NCBI RefSeq assembly: GCF_014648415.1
Contig: NZ_BMRB01000002.1
Location: 517,260 to 581,259, forward strand
DNA length: 64,000 nucleotides
From: Actinokineospora fastidiosa
GTDB lineage: Bacteria; Actinomycetota; Actinomycetes; Mycobacteriales; Pseudonocardiaceae
Direction of reading: 5' to 3'
Shown: positions 9,201 to 17,029 of the stretch, piece by piece
Position numbering within the stretch: position 1 is the first letter of the stretch
How the letters are laid out: every line of letters starts with the position of its first letter
The notes under the pieces: generated by a model
Told to the model about the DNA's origin: nothing
The model's input: only the letters and a program-made list of their open reading frames with translations
The model's database searches: none
Translations under genes and position numbers: made by a program

Positions 9201-12200
9201 GGCTGTCGGGGAAGGCGGCGGTGATCCTGTCCACGACGCTGTCAGGCACACCGGAGGCTTGGTAGAGCGACACGTGCGTGACGGAATCGGGGCGATCGCG
9301 CAGGAACAGGTCGATCGTGGCGTCCCACGCGGCCGGACGCTGGCTCACGGGCAACTTGTCGATGGCACGCTTGGCGGAGGCGAGGTGCACCACGCCGTGG
9401 CGGGCGGCGTGTTCGCGGTGCAGGTTCTGCACGGCCCCCTTCACGGCGTCGATGACGGTCCGCTCGTCCATGACGGGGGCAGGGGTGGTGGGCCCGGGCT
9501 GGCCGCTGACGGGAGCGGGCTGCTGGCCGCTCGCGGGAGCAGGCTGCTGGGACGCGGGCTGCTGGCTCGCGGGATGGCTTGCAGAGCGCTGGTCTGCTGG
9601 CGCCTGGCTCGCTGACCGCTGGTCCACCGGGGCCTGGCTCGCTGACCGCTGGTCCGCTGGCGCCTGGCTCGTTGACTGCTGGCCCGCTGGCGCCTGGCTC
9701 GTTGACTGCTGGCCCGCTGGAGGCTGAACTGCTGGCCGCTGGCCCACGGGCAGGTTTACCGGCTGCTGTCCTGCTGGCGGCTGGTTAACCGGGTGCTGAC
9801 CTGCATGCGGCTGGTTCGCGGGTTGCTGCGTCGCGAGCGGTTGGCCTTCCGGCTGATGGCTTGCGGGCGCTTGGCCTGCTGGCGGCACGGGCTGCTGGCC
9901 CGTGATCGGCTGCTGGCTGTCCGCCGGGTCGTGGGGCGTGCCGTCAATCGGCTGTTGGTCGCCGGGTCGCTGGTTGGCGGTCGGGGCGGGCTGTTGGCCA
10001 TGGCTCGGCTGTTGGCCCTCGGCTGGGGTGGGCTGTCGGTCGCCACCGGACTGCGCGGGGACGAGCGGTGGCGGGTCGCCGATCAGGCCGGGTTGCGTGC
10101 TGGTCTGCTGGCCTCCCGCCGAGCTGGGCTGGTCGTCGGTGGGTTGGGTTTGGGGTTTGTCCAGCCAGGCCTTGGCCGAGTTGGAGACCACCACGTCATA
10201 CGGCACCGCTGGGAGGTTGTGGCGGCGTCGGTCCTGGATTTCGTCCAGGGGGATGTTCAGGCGCTCGGCCAGGCGTTCGAAGGTGCGGCCGTCGGGGCCC
10301 GTTCGGCGGATGATCTCGTTGCGGGGGGCGTCTTCCAGGAGCTTGCCCGTCAGGTTCGAGGGGGAGAACTCCGGGAAGAGGGCGCTCATCGGCTTGCCTG
10401 CGTTGTCGCCGGTGATGTCGAGGTATTCGCGGATGCCCTTCGAGCCCGCGGCGGCGATGATCGTCGAGTTGGTCAGGTGGGGCGACAGCGCGCCGGTGCG
10501 GCCGATGGCGAGGCCGTTGGGGTCGCTGGCGACGTGGTGGAACACCTCGGTCAGCTGGCCGACGATCTCGTTGTCGCCGTCTACGTACATGCCGCCGAAG
10601 CGGTTGAGGATCTCCAGGCGGAGGATGTCGCTGGCGGGGGCGTAGCCCGTCCCGGTGCGACGCGAGCGGTCCGCGCGGGCCTCAGCGTCGAAGCGCATCG
10701 GGTTGTCCGAGGTGAACACCTCGTCGATGTTCACCAGGCGCACGTTCGCCCTGTCGGCCCAGTCCACCATCTCCTTCACGGCGGCCTCGCGGTTGCTGCG
10801 CGGCGTCTGCCGGGCGGCGGTGATCTCCGCGCGGCTGACGTCCGTCCACAGGACGAACCGGAAGCCGGGGTTGCGGGCGGCCCCGGTCTCCACGTTGCGC
10901 TTGAACTCGGCGTCGCGCAGCGGGCCGCCCATCCAGATGCTGTGCACGATGTGCGGCACCTTCTGGTTCTTCGAGAACGGCCCGGTCGAGCCGAGCAGCG
11001 GGGGGACGCCGCTCTTGGCGATGCTGACCCCGGCGGTGACCCCCGACTCGTCGCTCGGCAGCCGCCGCGGCTTGAGCGCGTCCCGGGACGGCGGCGGGTT
11101 GCGCAGGTCGATCAGGTCGAAGAACGCACCGCGCTTGTCCGCGTGCAGATCCTTGTAGTCGTAGCCGCGGGTGAACTCCGGCGCCTTCGGCGGCGTGCGG
11201 TCCCCGAACGCGTCGGTACCCAACCGCGCGTCCCGCCTCGGGGAGCGCTGGGGTTCGAGGCTGGCGATGAGCTCGTCCCTGGTGAGCGGGTTCGTCGCCG
11301 GAGACCGTTCCCCGACCGGCGCGTCCTGCGGCGCCTCCCTCGGCCTGCGCGGGGTGCTCGCAGGCCCCGTCGGCTCCCCGATGGACGCCGTGGCCACCGC
11401 AGGCTGCTGCGACGGCGTCATCTCGGGCACCGCCGTCGACGACACCCCCACCGACCCCTTGCCCCCAGGCGCGGTCCGACTAGGTTCGGTCGAAGGCATG
11501 GAGCGGGCGGACGGCTGGGCCGGGGCACTGGCAGGACGCTCGGCCGCCGGAGGCGCCTGCTGCGCACCCTGCCGCACCCCACTCTCCGACGAGGTGCTGG
11601 GGACGTCCTGCCGCACGGCTGTCGGACCGACGGCAGCCTGAGCGACGGTCCCGGTGCTGTCGGACGACACCTGAGATGGCGCGTCAACGGTCGTCACCGG
11701 ACCACTGACGGGCGGCGGGAAACCACCGGCGGTCGTGGGAGCGACCTGTGCCGAGATCGGCCCACGACCATCCGAGCGGCTCGTGCCGTCGGAGTGACGA
11801 GGATCCGTGCCGTCCTGAAGTCCGGGGACCTCGCTCCGACGCCCACCACCGCTGTCCGACCGATCCGGCTGGCCAGCCCCATCGACACCCTGCCTCGGAC
11901 CCGTGCCATCCCCCGACAACTCCGTCCCACGACCGCCCGCCCCGCCCGGCGAGGTCGAGGACGTTTGCGAGGTGGGCGAGGTGGGCGAGGTGGGCGAGGT
12001 CGGGGAAGTCGGCGAGGTCGGCGAGGTCGGCGACGTCGGCGAGGTGGGCGAGGTCGGGGAAGTCGGCGAGGTGGGTGAGGTCGGGGAAGTCGGCGACGTC
12101 GGGGAAGTCGGCGACGTCGGAGAGGTCGGCGACGTCGGAGAGGTCGGCGACGTCGGAGAGGTCGGCGACGTCGGAGAGGTCGGCGAGGTGGGCGAGGTGG

Positions 12201-13578
12201 GCGAGGTTGCGGGAGTCGGCGACGTCGGGGAAGTCGGGGAAGTCGGCGACGTCGGAGAGGGCGGCGAGGTGGGCGAGGTCGCGGGAGTCGGCGACGTCGG
12301 AGAACTCGGCGACGTCGGAGAACTCGGCGACGTCGGAGAACTCGGCGACGTCGGAGAACTCGGCGACGTCGGAGAACTCGGCGACGTCGGAGAACTCGGC
12401 GACGTCGGAGAACTCGGCGACGTCGAAGAGGTCGGGGAAGTTGGGGAAGTCGGAGAGGCCGGGGAGGTTGGCGATGTCGAGGAGGTTGGCGACGTAGGCG
12501 ATGGCGGAGAGGTCGGCACCGGCGGTGGGACCGGTCCGGTGGTGCCGTTGGACCCCACCGGCTGCCCGAGCCCCTCCGTCCCTTTCGGACCACCCGTCGG
12601 GGCCGGGTTCGCATTGTCCCCCTCAGGACGCCGGGGGTCGTCCGGGGTGCCTCGGCCGTTGCCGCGTAGTGCGCCGCCGATTTCGCCGCCCAGGGCGGTT
12701 CCGGCGCCGGAGGCGGCGCCTGAAGTAGCGGCGAACGGGTTCATGTCGAACTCGCCCTCGGTGGCGTACTTGTACGTCGCCTCCGTCAGGGTCTCCTGCA
12801 GGCTCTCGATGCCGGTCCCGATCACCGCCTTGGGGACCGCCCCATGCCAGTTGTACCCCGTGGCGATCTTGCCCAGCAGACCGTCCAGGCCCTTCGTCGT
12901 CAGGTTCGACAACGCGCCGCCCAGTGCTCCCAGGGGGACGCCGAGGGCCGCGCCCAGGGCGCCGATGGCCGCGGCGGTCTTCGTGTAGTCGGTGTTCCAC
13001 TCCGTGCGGTTGCCCGTGGCGAACTGGATTCCCTGCGCGGCCGCGTCGATGACCAGCTGGAACGCCACCCCGAACACCGCGGCCTGGGCGAAGCGCAGCA
13101 GCAGGCGGCCCAGCAGGCTCTGCAGGAGGAACCGCACGATGGCGATCCGGGCCGCGAGCCAGACCATGCTCGCGCCCGCGGTCCAGAACGCCATCGCCGT
13201 CGCCCACGCGATCTCCGCGATCAGCGCGATCACCGACAGGATCGACACCAGCTTGACGTACTCGACGTCCAGCGCCAGCTCCCGCAGGAACTCCGCCAGG
13301 GCGCGGAACCGCTCCTCGGCGACCGCCAGGTGCCCCCCGCCGCCCTCGACGAACGGCGCCATCCGGTCGGCGAACGCCTGCTCGGCCTGCCCAAGGAACG
13401 TGGACCTGATGGTCGCGACGGCCTGCGCCACCTGCGGCGCCAGCTGCCCGAGTCCCGCGGCGGCGGCGTCCCAGGCGTCGGCGAGCGCGCGCAGCTGGTC
13501 CTCGTTGGCGTCCGGCCACTCCTCGCCGGTGAGGACCTGGAACATGGTGCGCACTTCGTCGCTGACCATCATGGCCAT
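6274..13578 (-). CDS. Giant T7SS effector: WXG-like head, two TcdA/B-type glycosyltransferase domains, zinc metalloprotease domain
   Basis: A 2434-residue protein started at the ATG at 13578, which has AGGAG 7 bases upstream. Residues 1-95 are a WXG100-like helical head containing GEEWPDANED, typical of actinobacterial T7SS polymorphic toxins, followed by hydrophobic helices to about 190. Residues 345-545 are a Ser-Pro-Thr repeat. Glycosyltransferase 1 (about 870-1110) has HSIWMGG, ASDILRLE and the DXD motif at D1000/D1002. A Gln/Pro-rich linker (about 1146-1363) and a helical module follow. A zincin domain has HEVGH at 1658-1662, a third ligand D1668 in the HExxHxxGxxD pattern, and a Met-turn at M1717. 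Glycosyltransferase 2 (about 1895-2130) has HSIWLGG and DXD D2032/D2034, and a second helical module follows. The transferases resemble the sugar-transferring domains of large clostridial toxins and the protease resembles snapalysin. No signal peptide is seen, so export is probably by T7SS. No immunity gene was identified. Confidence 0.85.
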   Translation of the reverse strand: MAMMVSDEVRTMFQVLTGEEWPDANEDQLRALADAWDAAAAGLGQLAPQVAQAVATIRSTFLGQAEQAFADRMAPFVEGGGGHLAVAEERFRALAEFLRELALDVEYVKLVSILSVIALIAEIAWATAMAFWTAGASMVWLAARIAIVRFLLQSLLGRLLLRFAQAAVFGVAFQLVIDAAAQGIQFATGNRTEWNTDYTKTAAAIGALGAALGVPLGALGGALSNLTTKGLDGLLGKIATGYNWHGAVPKAVIGTGIESLQETLTEATYKYATEGEFDMNPFAATSGAASGAGTALGGEIGGALRGNGRGTPDDPRRPEGDNANPAPTGGPKGTEGLGQPVGSNGTTGPVPPPVPTSPPSPTSPTSSTSPTSPASPTSPTSPTSSTSPSSPTSPSSPTSPSSPTSPSSPTSPSSPTSPSSPTSPSSPTSPTPATSPTSPPSPTSPTSPTSPTSPTPATSPTSPTSPTSPTSPTSPTSPTSPTSPTSPTSPTSPTSPTSPTSPTSPTSPTSPTSPTSPTSPTSPTSPTSPTSPTSPTSQTSSTSPGGAGGRGTELSGDGTGPRQGVDGAGQPDRSDSGGGRRSEVPGLQDGTDPRHSDGTSRSDGRGPISAQVAPTTAGGFPPPVSGPVTTVDAPSQVSSDSTGTVAQAAVGPTAVRQDVPSTSSESGVRQGAQQAPPAAERPASAPAQPSARSMPSTEPSRTAPGGKGSVGVSSTAVPEMTPSQQPAVATASIGEPTGPASTPRRPREAPQDAPVGERSPATNPLTRDELIASLEPQRSPRRDARLGTDAFGDRTPPKAPEFTRGYDYKDLHADKRGAFFDLIDLRNPPPSRDALKPRRLPSDESGVTAGVSIAKSGVPPLLGSTGPFSKNQKVPHIVHSIWMGGPLRDAEFKRNVETGAARNPGFRFVLWTDVSRAEITAARQTPRSNREAAVKEMVDWADRANVRLVNIDEVFTSDNPMRFDAEARADRSRRTGTGYAPASDILRLEILNRFGGMYVDGDNEIVGQLTEVFHHVASDPNGLAIGRTGALSPHLTNSTIIAAAGSKGIREYLDITGDNAGKPMSALFPEFSPSNLTGKLLEDAPRNEIIRRTGPDGRTFERLAERLNIPLDEIQDRRRHNLPAVPYDVVVSNSAKAWLDKPQTQPTDDQPSSAGGQQTSTQPGLIGDPPPLVPAQSGGDRQPTPAEGQQPSHGQQPAPTANQRPGDQQPIDGTPHDPADSQQPITGQQPVPPAGQAPASHQPEGQPLATQQPANQPHAGQHPVNQPPAGQQPVNLPVGQRPAVQPPAGQQSTSQAPAGQQSTSQAPADQRSASQAPVDQRSASQAPADQRSASHPASQQPASQQPAPASGQQPAPVSGQPGPTTPAPVMDERTVIDAVKGAVQNLHREHAARHGVVHLASAKRAIDKLPVSQRPAAWDATIDLFLRDRPDSVTHVSLYQASGVPDSVVDRITAAFPDSPVERSPHSRSAPPPGTAPQSTPQTTPTPSNHQPQHDPAWGRSTLRSAPWFTRSDPLPPRSWESLRAKATVRKVDFTDIGMVRDATRTNPDYVHGTVRYDVRLMEVEPGRLVQEYTVRLHLVPKKPVTPDQVTDMKDKARLGVDALFNQGYRLPSGPQLHVRLEFVDTPGAAHVVVDVENNNRANEEMWGTRVPPVTLAHEVGHYLGLPDEYRDRGRDYQRVFNSGDPHKIVYRDANGDKQVRYEPRLNNVREGDGGIMSTTSHSTPVVLPRYLWMIDRMTTSQVHLPVSEHATLHAPSTVDPTPTQSHFDQQKSGRPRHEPDTTDRDLATHPLTPDEITDVLRAEQRATPTPSPLGKDVFGDRVAPPAPDWAHGFDYTGLHADKRAAFFSTIDMTKPHFDAHPPAGSTRPSLDRLDEAKVTTGKWTSADTRLGPKRRKIPHLVHSIWLGGPLFPDSGPRSAFMDTVAQSRRNQPDFDFVVWTDVPRAEVEAVRGQDVEQLTGRAREVAGMLEWARENGIRLVNVDEVFTAESPMRFDAEVRAERSRRNGSGYAAASDLLRLEVLDRFGGVYTDGDNLVHGDLAGTVQRIAGEPFGLGVSLDRDNRVNNSAFIAVAKAPGTGHLLDIIGGNVSKSYVDIVAGSEGRGPAVTGDVFPPATRDRIEETKNARNETIFRTGPDITTFDELARRAGIKVDPKLGRTKDTFPSVPDDVVRVESAQSWLSPVPAAVDGRKVLDTVKGAVADLHRDFASRPGVLLVPSAAKAIDALPAAQRVPAWLAALDLLELDPADVRVVSAKYEFQPSGSTQQQTAYVELPPEVRARLTALFGGARFVLGPERVDPPEPPDTLGDQAAEYARVRSAPDPDWMSYLDDLDAAAPRLAEQDAYGFAAHRRDVDVHRIQVAAEAGEVIPVRGTTASLVPRLDGFRLIGAAVTAELAADLAAITGRDVVAQVIGGDFEEPRTLRFPPRGRPLPG
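9490..10140 (-). repeat. Gln/Pro/Ala-rich linker repeat in the giant effector gene
   Basis: This part of the effector gene encodes degenerate repeats of the type GQQPxxQAPADQRSAS, with several near-identical 36-base DNA units around 9590-9720. It lies between the first glycosyltransferase and the protease half, and marks where the two duplicated halves join. Confidence 0.75.
11949..12500 (-). repeat. Ser-Pro-Thr coding minisatellite in the giant effector gene
   Basis: A tract of 9-base and 18-base units encoding S-P-T. Between 12293 and 12418 seven copies of an 18-base unit (gacgtcggagaactcggc on the plus strand) are exactly identical; the rest are imperfect. It separates the secretion head from the enzymatic part and probably forms a flexible or wall-spanning linker. 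Confidence 0.9.
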
Positions 13579-13588
13579 GATGGGGCTC

Positions 13589-13900
13589 CTACTGGTTCCG
13601 GACGGACGAGTCCGCCTCGTTGCTGGTGTCGACGAAGACCCGCGCGGTGTCGAAGGTGCGGCCACCGGCCTCGCCGAGGACCTCGACGAGCAGGGCGAGG
13701 AAGCGCAGCGCCTCCTCCTCCCCCGGCTTGTAGCCCTGGTCGAACTTCTCGCCCATCTCGCCGGTGCCCCCGGCGCCGCCGAGGGCGAACACGACCGAGC
13801 GCAGGTCCCCGTAGATCCGCTGGGCCAGCCGCGCGGTCTCCTCGATGTTCACCCCGCCGCCGCGCAGCGCGTCGATGTCGACGGTGAGCCGGTCGGTCAT
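13589..13900 (-). CDS. WXG100/ESAT-6-like small protein (103 aa)
   Basis: A small helical protein of the size of WXG100 secretion substrates. The ATG at 13900 overlaps the stop of the upstream YbaB-like gene (ATGA), indicating translational coupling. No WxG motif is seen; a YKPGE sequence matches the YxxxD/E T7SS export signal and lies near the middle of the protein. Its stop is 10 bases before the giant effector start, so it may be the effector's partner for export (inference from gene order). Confidence 0.7.
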   Translation of the reverse strand: MTDRLTVDIDALRGGGVNIEETARLAQRIYGDLRSVVFALGGAGGTGEMGEKFDQGYKPGEEEALRFLALLVEVLGEAGGRTFDTARVFVDTSNEADSSVRNQ

Positions 13901-14292
13901 CGCCCCCACCGCCCGGCCTCGTCGACGGCCTCGGCGACCATCGTGGACAGCTCGGGGCCGACGTCGCGCAGCCGGTCGAGGTCGATCCCCTCGGGCATCA
14001 GACCGGCGACGGCGCTCGCGGCCGCCTCCGCCGCCTTGTCCTGCGCCCTGGTCACCACGTCGACGACGCGCGCCGCGAGCTCGCCGGGGGCCAGGTCGCG
14101 CCAGCGGCGGCCCGCGAGGGCGATCTCGGTGAGCCTGCCGCGGCCGTCCACGGTCGCGGTCACCATCCGGTCCTCGGTGGCGGCCGACGCCGTCACCTCC
14201 CCGACGCGGCCGAGGGCGTCGGCGATCTTCGCCTGTTGCGCGCGCAGCTCGGCCAGCGCGGCGGCCATGTCGTTGTGCAGTGGGGTGAACAT
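13897..14292 (-). CDS. YbaB/EbfC family protein in the T7SS operon
   Basis: A 131-residue protein with the YbaB/EbfC pattern: an N-terminal helix (LRAQQAKIADALGRVGEV), a beta-rich core (ATVDGRGRLTEIALAG) and a C-terminal helix. Family members are small dimeric nucleoid-associated proteins. Relatives are often found inside actinobacterial T7SS loci, where the role is unclear. Two ATG codons in tandem (14295 and 14292) follow AAAGGGA; 14292 gives the better spacing. The stop overlaps the next start, so it is co-translated with the small WXG100-like protein. Confidence 0.75.
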   Translation of the reverse strand: MFTPLHNDMAAALAELRAQQAKIADALGRVGEVTASAATEDRMVTATVDGRGRLTEIALAGRRWRDLAPGELAARVVDVVTRAQDKAAEAAASAVAGLMPEGIDLDRLRDVGPELSTMVAEAVDEAGRWGR

Positions 14293-14309
14293 CATCGTCC
14301 CTTTCGGAA

Positions 14310-16547
14310 TCAACCGGTGCCGGACTCGGTGGCCTCCGCGCCCTTGCGCGCGGCCGCGGTCCGGCCTCGAGGCGCGACGGATCGCACGTGCACGTGGGTG
14401 GGCGCCAGCGGCTCGTCGACCTGCTGCCCCTCGCCGCCGGGCCTGCCGATGACGCCGGGGCAGCCGTCGCGGTCGGCGCCCCAGACCTTCTCGTCCTCGG
14501 TCAGCCAGGTCTGCCGCTCCCGTTCGCGGTCGTTGCCGGAACCCCCGCCGGGACCGCCCATCCCGCCCATCATCGGCGGGAAGAACGGCATCCCGCCCAG
14601 CTGGTTCGCCCCGCCCTGGGCCGAGGGCGCGGTCGGCGGGCCGTCGGGCCCCGTCCCCGGGACCCGCTCGGACCAGTCCGACCAGGCCCGGTCCGTGCCC
14701 TGGCCGTCAGCTCCCAGCCCGTCGGTGCCCAGCCCGTCCGTGCCCAAGCCGTCGGTGCCCAGGCTCCCGGTGCCCCCGGCTCCCAGCCCGACGCCCTCCC
14801 CCAGCGCCTCGGGGTCGAACCCAGGACCGCTGCCCGGCGACGAGCCCGGCCCGAAGCCCAGCCCGCCGTTCGCGTCCCCCTTGCCGGACGGCTGGAACCC
14901 CGGCAGGTCGGTGACCGGCTTCAGGGGCGGAACGACGTCGGGCGACCAGCCGTCGGCGTCGTCGGGGTCCGGCGCCACGTCGGGCACGGGCGGCTTGGGC
15001 TCCACCACGCCGTCGACGATCCGCCGCCCGCCGGGCGAGCCGCCCAGCGGCGGCACGACCAGGGGCGGCGCCATCCCGCCCGCCGGATCGACCGGCCGCC
15101 CCGTCACCGGGTCGATCGGCCGCCCGGTCACGGGGTCGATCGGCCGCCCCGTGACCGGATCGATCGGGTTGCCCGTGACCGGGTCGATCAGCTGGCCGGG
15201 GAAGCGCGCCGCGCCCTCGGGCAGCGGCGCCACCTTGAACCGCTCCCCGCCGGGCCCGGAGCCGCCGTCTGGACCGCTCATGCCGCCCATGGCGTCCGGC
15301 ATCCGGATCGTCGACCCCGACGTCAGCTCGGGCCCGCCACCGTTCGGCCCGCCCTTCGGGCCACCGCCACCGCCGCCCATCGGGTCCAGCTTGAACCGGC
15401 CGTCGCCGTCGCCGCCCTTGTCCTTCTTGTCGTTCAACAGGTCCTCGAGGTTCGGCGGCGGCGGCATCCCGCCGCCCCCGCCCCCGCCGCCCTTGGGCAG
15501 CGGGCTGCCGACGTTGGGCGGCGGGTTGTGCACCAGTTCGCGGAGCGAGCGGGCGGCGTCCTCGTAGGAGCGCGCGAGCACGGTGCTCATCGGCTGGGCC
15601 ACGGCGTCGAGCTTGTTCAGCTCCGCGCGGAGGTAGTCGCTGATGGCGGCGTTGAACTTGTCCCACGTCGCCCGCTGCCGCAGGTCGCCGGACACGGAGG
15701 TGAGGCCAGAGGGGAACTGGACGCCGCCGACGAAGGCGTAGGAGTGGGAGTCGTAGGTCTGGAGCACGTGGGCGATCCACTCCTCGGCGGACAGCCCCAG
15801 CGGGTTGCCGTCGTCGAGGTAGTACGGGTCGCCGCCCTCGCCCTTGTTGGCGAGGAACAGCCCGCGCTTGCTCAGGTAGTTCCGGACGTTGGCCATGATC
15901 GCCCGCGCCGCGTTCGCCGCGCCGTTCAGCAGGAAGGCGTTGGACTTCCACCAGGCGTTCGCCATGTTCTGGCCGAACAGGCCGAGCCACTGCGCGGCGT
16001 TGCGCAGCCCTTCCGGCGTCGGGGGCCTGCGGGCCAGGAAGATCTGGCTGCGCAGGTCTTCCAGGGTGAAGGCGAGCCGCCGCAGGTTGACCTGGATGGC
16101 GTACGCCGCCTTGCCCTTGAACGCCGATCCCTCGCCGGAGAGGCTCGTGGTCCACGTCCTGACCGACTCGGAACTGGTCCTGAGCCAGGACACGTACTTC
16201 TCCACGACCGCGGCGCTGTCCCACAGCCGCTGGACGTCCATCGTCCCGAGCTTCCCGGCGAACAGCTGGTCCGCGACGCCGTTGATCTCCTCGACCATGG
16301 TGCGCCAGTTGTCGAACGCGGCCATGTTCAGGTCGACCCCGAAGTAGTAGGTCTTCCAGGCCCGGTAGTGCCAGGAGTTCTCCGCGCTCGGCTTGTCGGA
16401 GAACAGGAACCACGTGTGCTGGCCGCCCGGCGCTCCCCCGGTGTTCACCTGGCCACGCAGGTCGGGGCCGGTCCCGGTGACGGCGAACAGGATCTGCTCG
16501 AACGACGATGCGGAGAGGTCGTCGCCCTCCGGCAGGGTCACAGGCAT
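14310..16547 (-). CDS. Large PPE/AAWKG-like putative T7SS-secreted protein (745 aa)
   Basis: The ATG at 16547 has GGAGG 7 bases upstream. Residues about 1-330 are helical with many Trp residues and an AFKGKAAYAI segment like the AAWKG/PPE-type secreted proteins of actinomycetes. From about 340 it is Gly/Pro-rich and disordered, with a tandem DPVTGRPI repeat (about residues 455-500) and GTDGL repeats. The C-terminus has QTWLTEDEKVWGADRDG followed by VIGRP, a tail common in large secreted T7SS proteins. It has no signal peptide. It sits between three small WXG100-like genes and the YbaB-like gene. It is probably a surface or secreted partner protein; the specific role is not known. Confidence 0.72.
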   Translation of the reverse strand: MPVTLPEGDDLSASSFEQILFAVTGTGPDLRGQVNTGGAPGGQHTWFLFSDKPSAENSWHYRAWKTYYFGVDLNMAAFDNWRTMVEEINGVADQLFAGKLGTMDVQRLWDSAAVVEKYVSWLRTSSESVRTWTTSLSGEGSAFKGKAAYAIQVNLRRLAFTLEDLRSQIFLARRPPTPEGLRNAAQWLGLFGQNMANAWWKSNAFLLNGAANAARAIMANVRNYLSKRGLFLANKGEGGDPYYLDDGNPLGLSAEEWIAHVLQTYDSHSYAFVGGVQFPSGLTSVSGDLRQRATWDKFNAAISDYLRAELNKLDAVAQPMSTVLARSYEDAARSLRELVHNPPPNVGSPLPKGGGGGGGGMPPPPNLEDLLNDKKDKGGDGDGRFKLDPMGGGGGGPKGGPNGGGPELTSGSTIRMPDAMGGMSGPDGGSGPGGERFKVAPLPEGAARFPGQLIDPVTGNPIDPVTGRPIDPVTGRPIDPVTGRPVDPAGGMAPPLVVPPLGGSPGGRRIVDGVVEPKPPVPDVAPDPDDADGWSPDVVPPLKPVTDLPGFQPSGKGDANGGLGFGPGSSPGSGPGFDPEALGEGVGLGAGGTGSLGTDGLGTDGLGTDGLGADGQGTDRAWSDWSERVPGTGPDGPPTAPSAQGGANQLGGMPFFPPMMGGMGGPGGGSGNDRERERQTWLTEDEKVWGADRDGCPGVIGRPGGEGQQVDEPLAPTHVHVRSVAPRGRTAAARKGAEATESGTG
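15085..15190 (-). repeat. 24-base tandem repeat encoding DPVTGRPI
   Basis: Four complete 24-base units (15085-15108, 15109-15132, 15133-15156, 15157-15180) and a partial fifth encode DPVTG(R/N)P(I/V). They are in frame in the 745-residue protein. The same octapeptide type is known as a surface-protein repeat in several bacteria. Confidence 0.85.
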
Positions 16548-16574
16548 GGTCTTTCCTCCGTGGTGTCGCCGGGG

Positions 16575-16958
16575 TCAGGCGGCGGGCGGCTTCCCGCCCA
16601 GGCCGCCGCCGACGTTGAAGTCGGGGTACTGCGCGACGAAGTCGGCGATGTCGTAGGTCGCCAGGTCGTCGGTCTCCTTGAAGATCTCCTTGGCGATCTC
16701 CAGCGCGTTGGCGAAGGTCACGATGGACTTGCGCAGCAGCTCGTTCTGCTGCTCCACCGAGCCGCCGAACTCGGTTCCCTTGCTCACCAGCCTGCTCGCG
16801 GGCCCCCACGGCTGCTTGCCCGGCTGCAGGATGATGTCGCCGTCGAGCACGAGCGCCGGGGTGGTCGTCGATTCGAGCAGCAGGCCGTTCTCCAGCTCGT
16901 TCATCGCCTTCACCAGCCGGTTGTACTTCTCCTCATCGAAAGTGATCTTGTCCGCCAT
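16575..16958 (-). CDS. Small T7SS-associated helical protein (127 aa)
   Basis: A 127-residue, mostly helical protein starting MADKITFDEEKYNRLV, with GGAGG 5-6 bases before the ATG. It contains YDIAD near the C-terminus, matching the YxxxD T7SS export signal, followed by a short disordered tail. No WxG is seen. It lies in the run of secretion-substrate genes behind eccB and is separated from the upstream gene by a strong hairpin. Best read as a WXG100-superfamily-like substrate or substrate partner. Confidence 0.65.
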   Translation of the reverse strand: MADKITFDEEKYNRLVKAMNELENGLLLESTTTPALVLDGDIILQPGKQPWGPASRLVSKGTEFGGSVEQQNELLRKSIVTFANALEIAKEIFKETDDLATYDIADFVAQYPDFNVGGGLGGKPPAA

Positions 16959-16988
16959 CAGGGGTTCCTCCTTGCGGTTGCGCGGGGA

Positions 16989-17023
16989 GGCGGTCGTGGG
17001 TCCACACCGGACCCACGACCGCC
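16989..17023 (-). terminator. Perfect 15-bp stem-loop between two ESX-like genes
   Basis: GGCGGTCGTGGGTCC (16989-17003) is exactly complementary to GGACCCACGACCGCC (17009-17023) with a 5-base loop. It sits in the 71-base gap between two secretion-substrate genes and is not followed by a T run on the minus strand. It may be an intra-operon attenuator or an mRNA-stabilising end that raises the level of the two upstream WXG100-like messages. Confidence 0.75.
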
Positions 17024-17029
17024 GGTTGG

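Noticed and set aside
12293..12418. 18-base repeats considered as a CRISPR array
   Set aside because: The repeats are directly contiguous without spacers and are in frame inside a coding gene.
11903..12988. Plus-strand frame coding a long (GEVGEV)n protein
   Set aside because: It is the complement of the Ser-Pro-Thr linker repeat of the effector gene and has no start signal.
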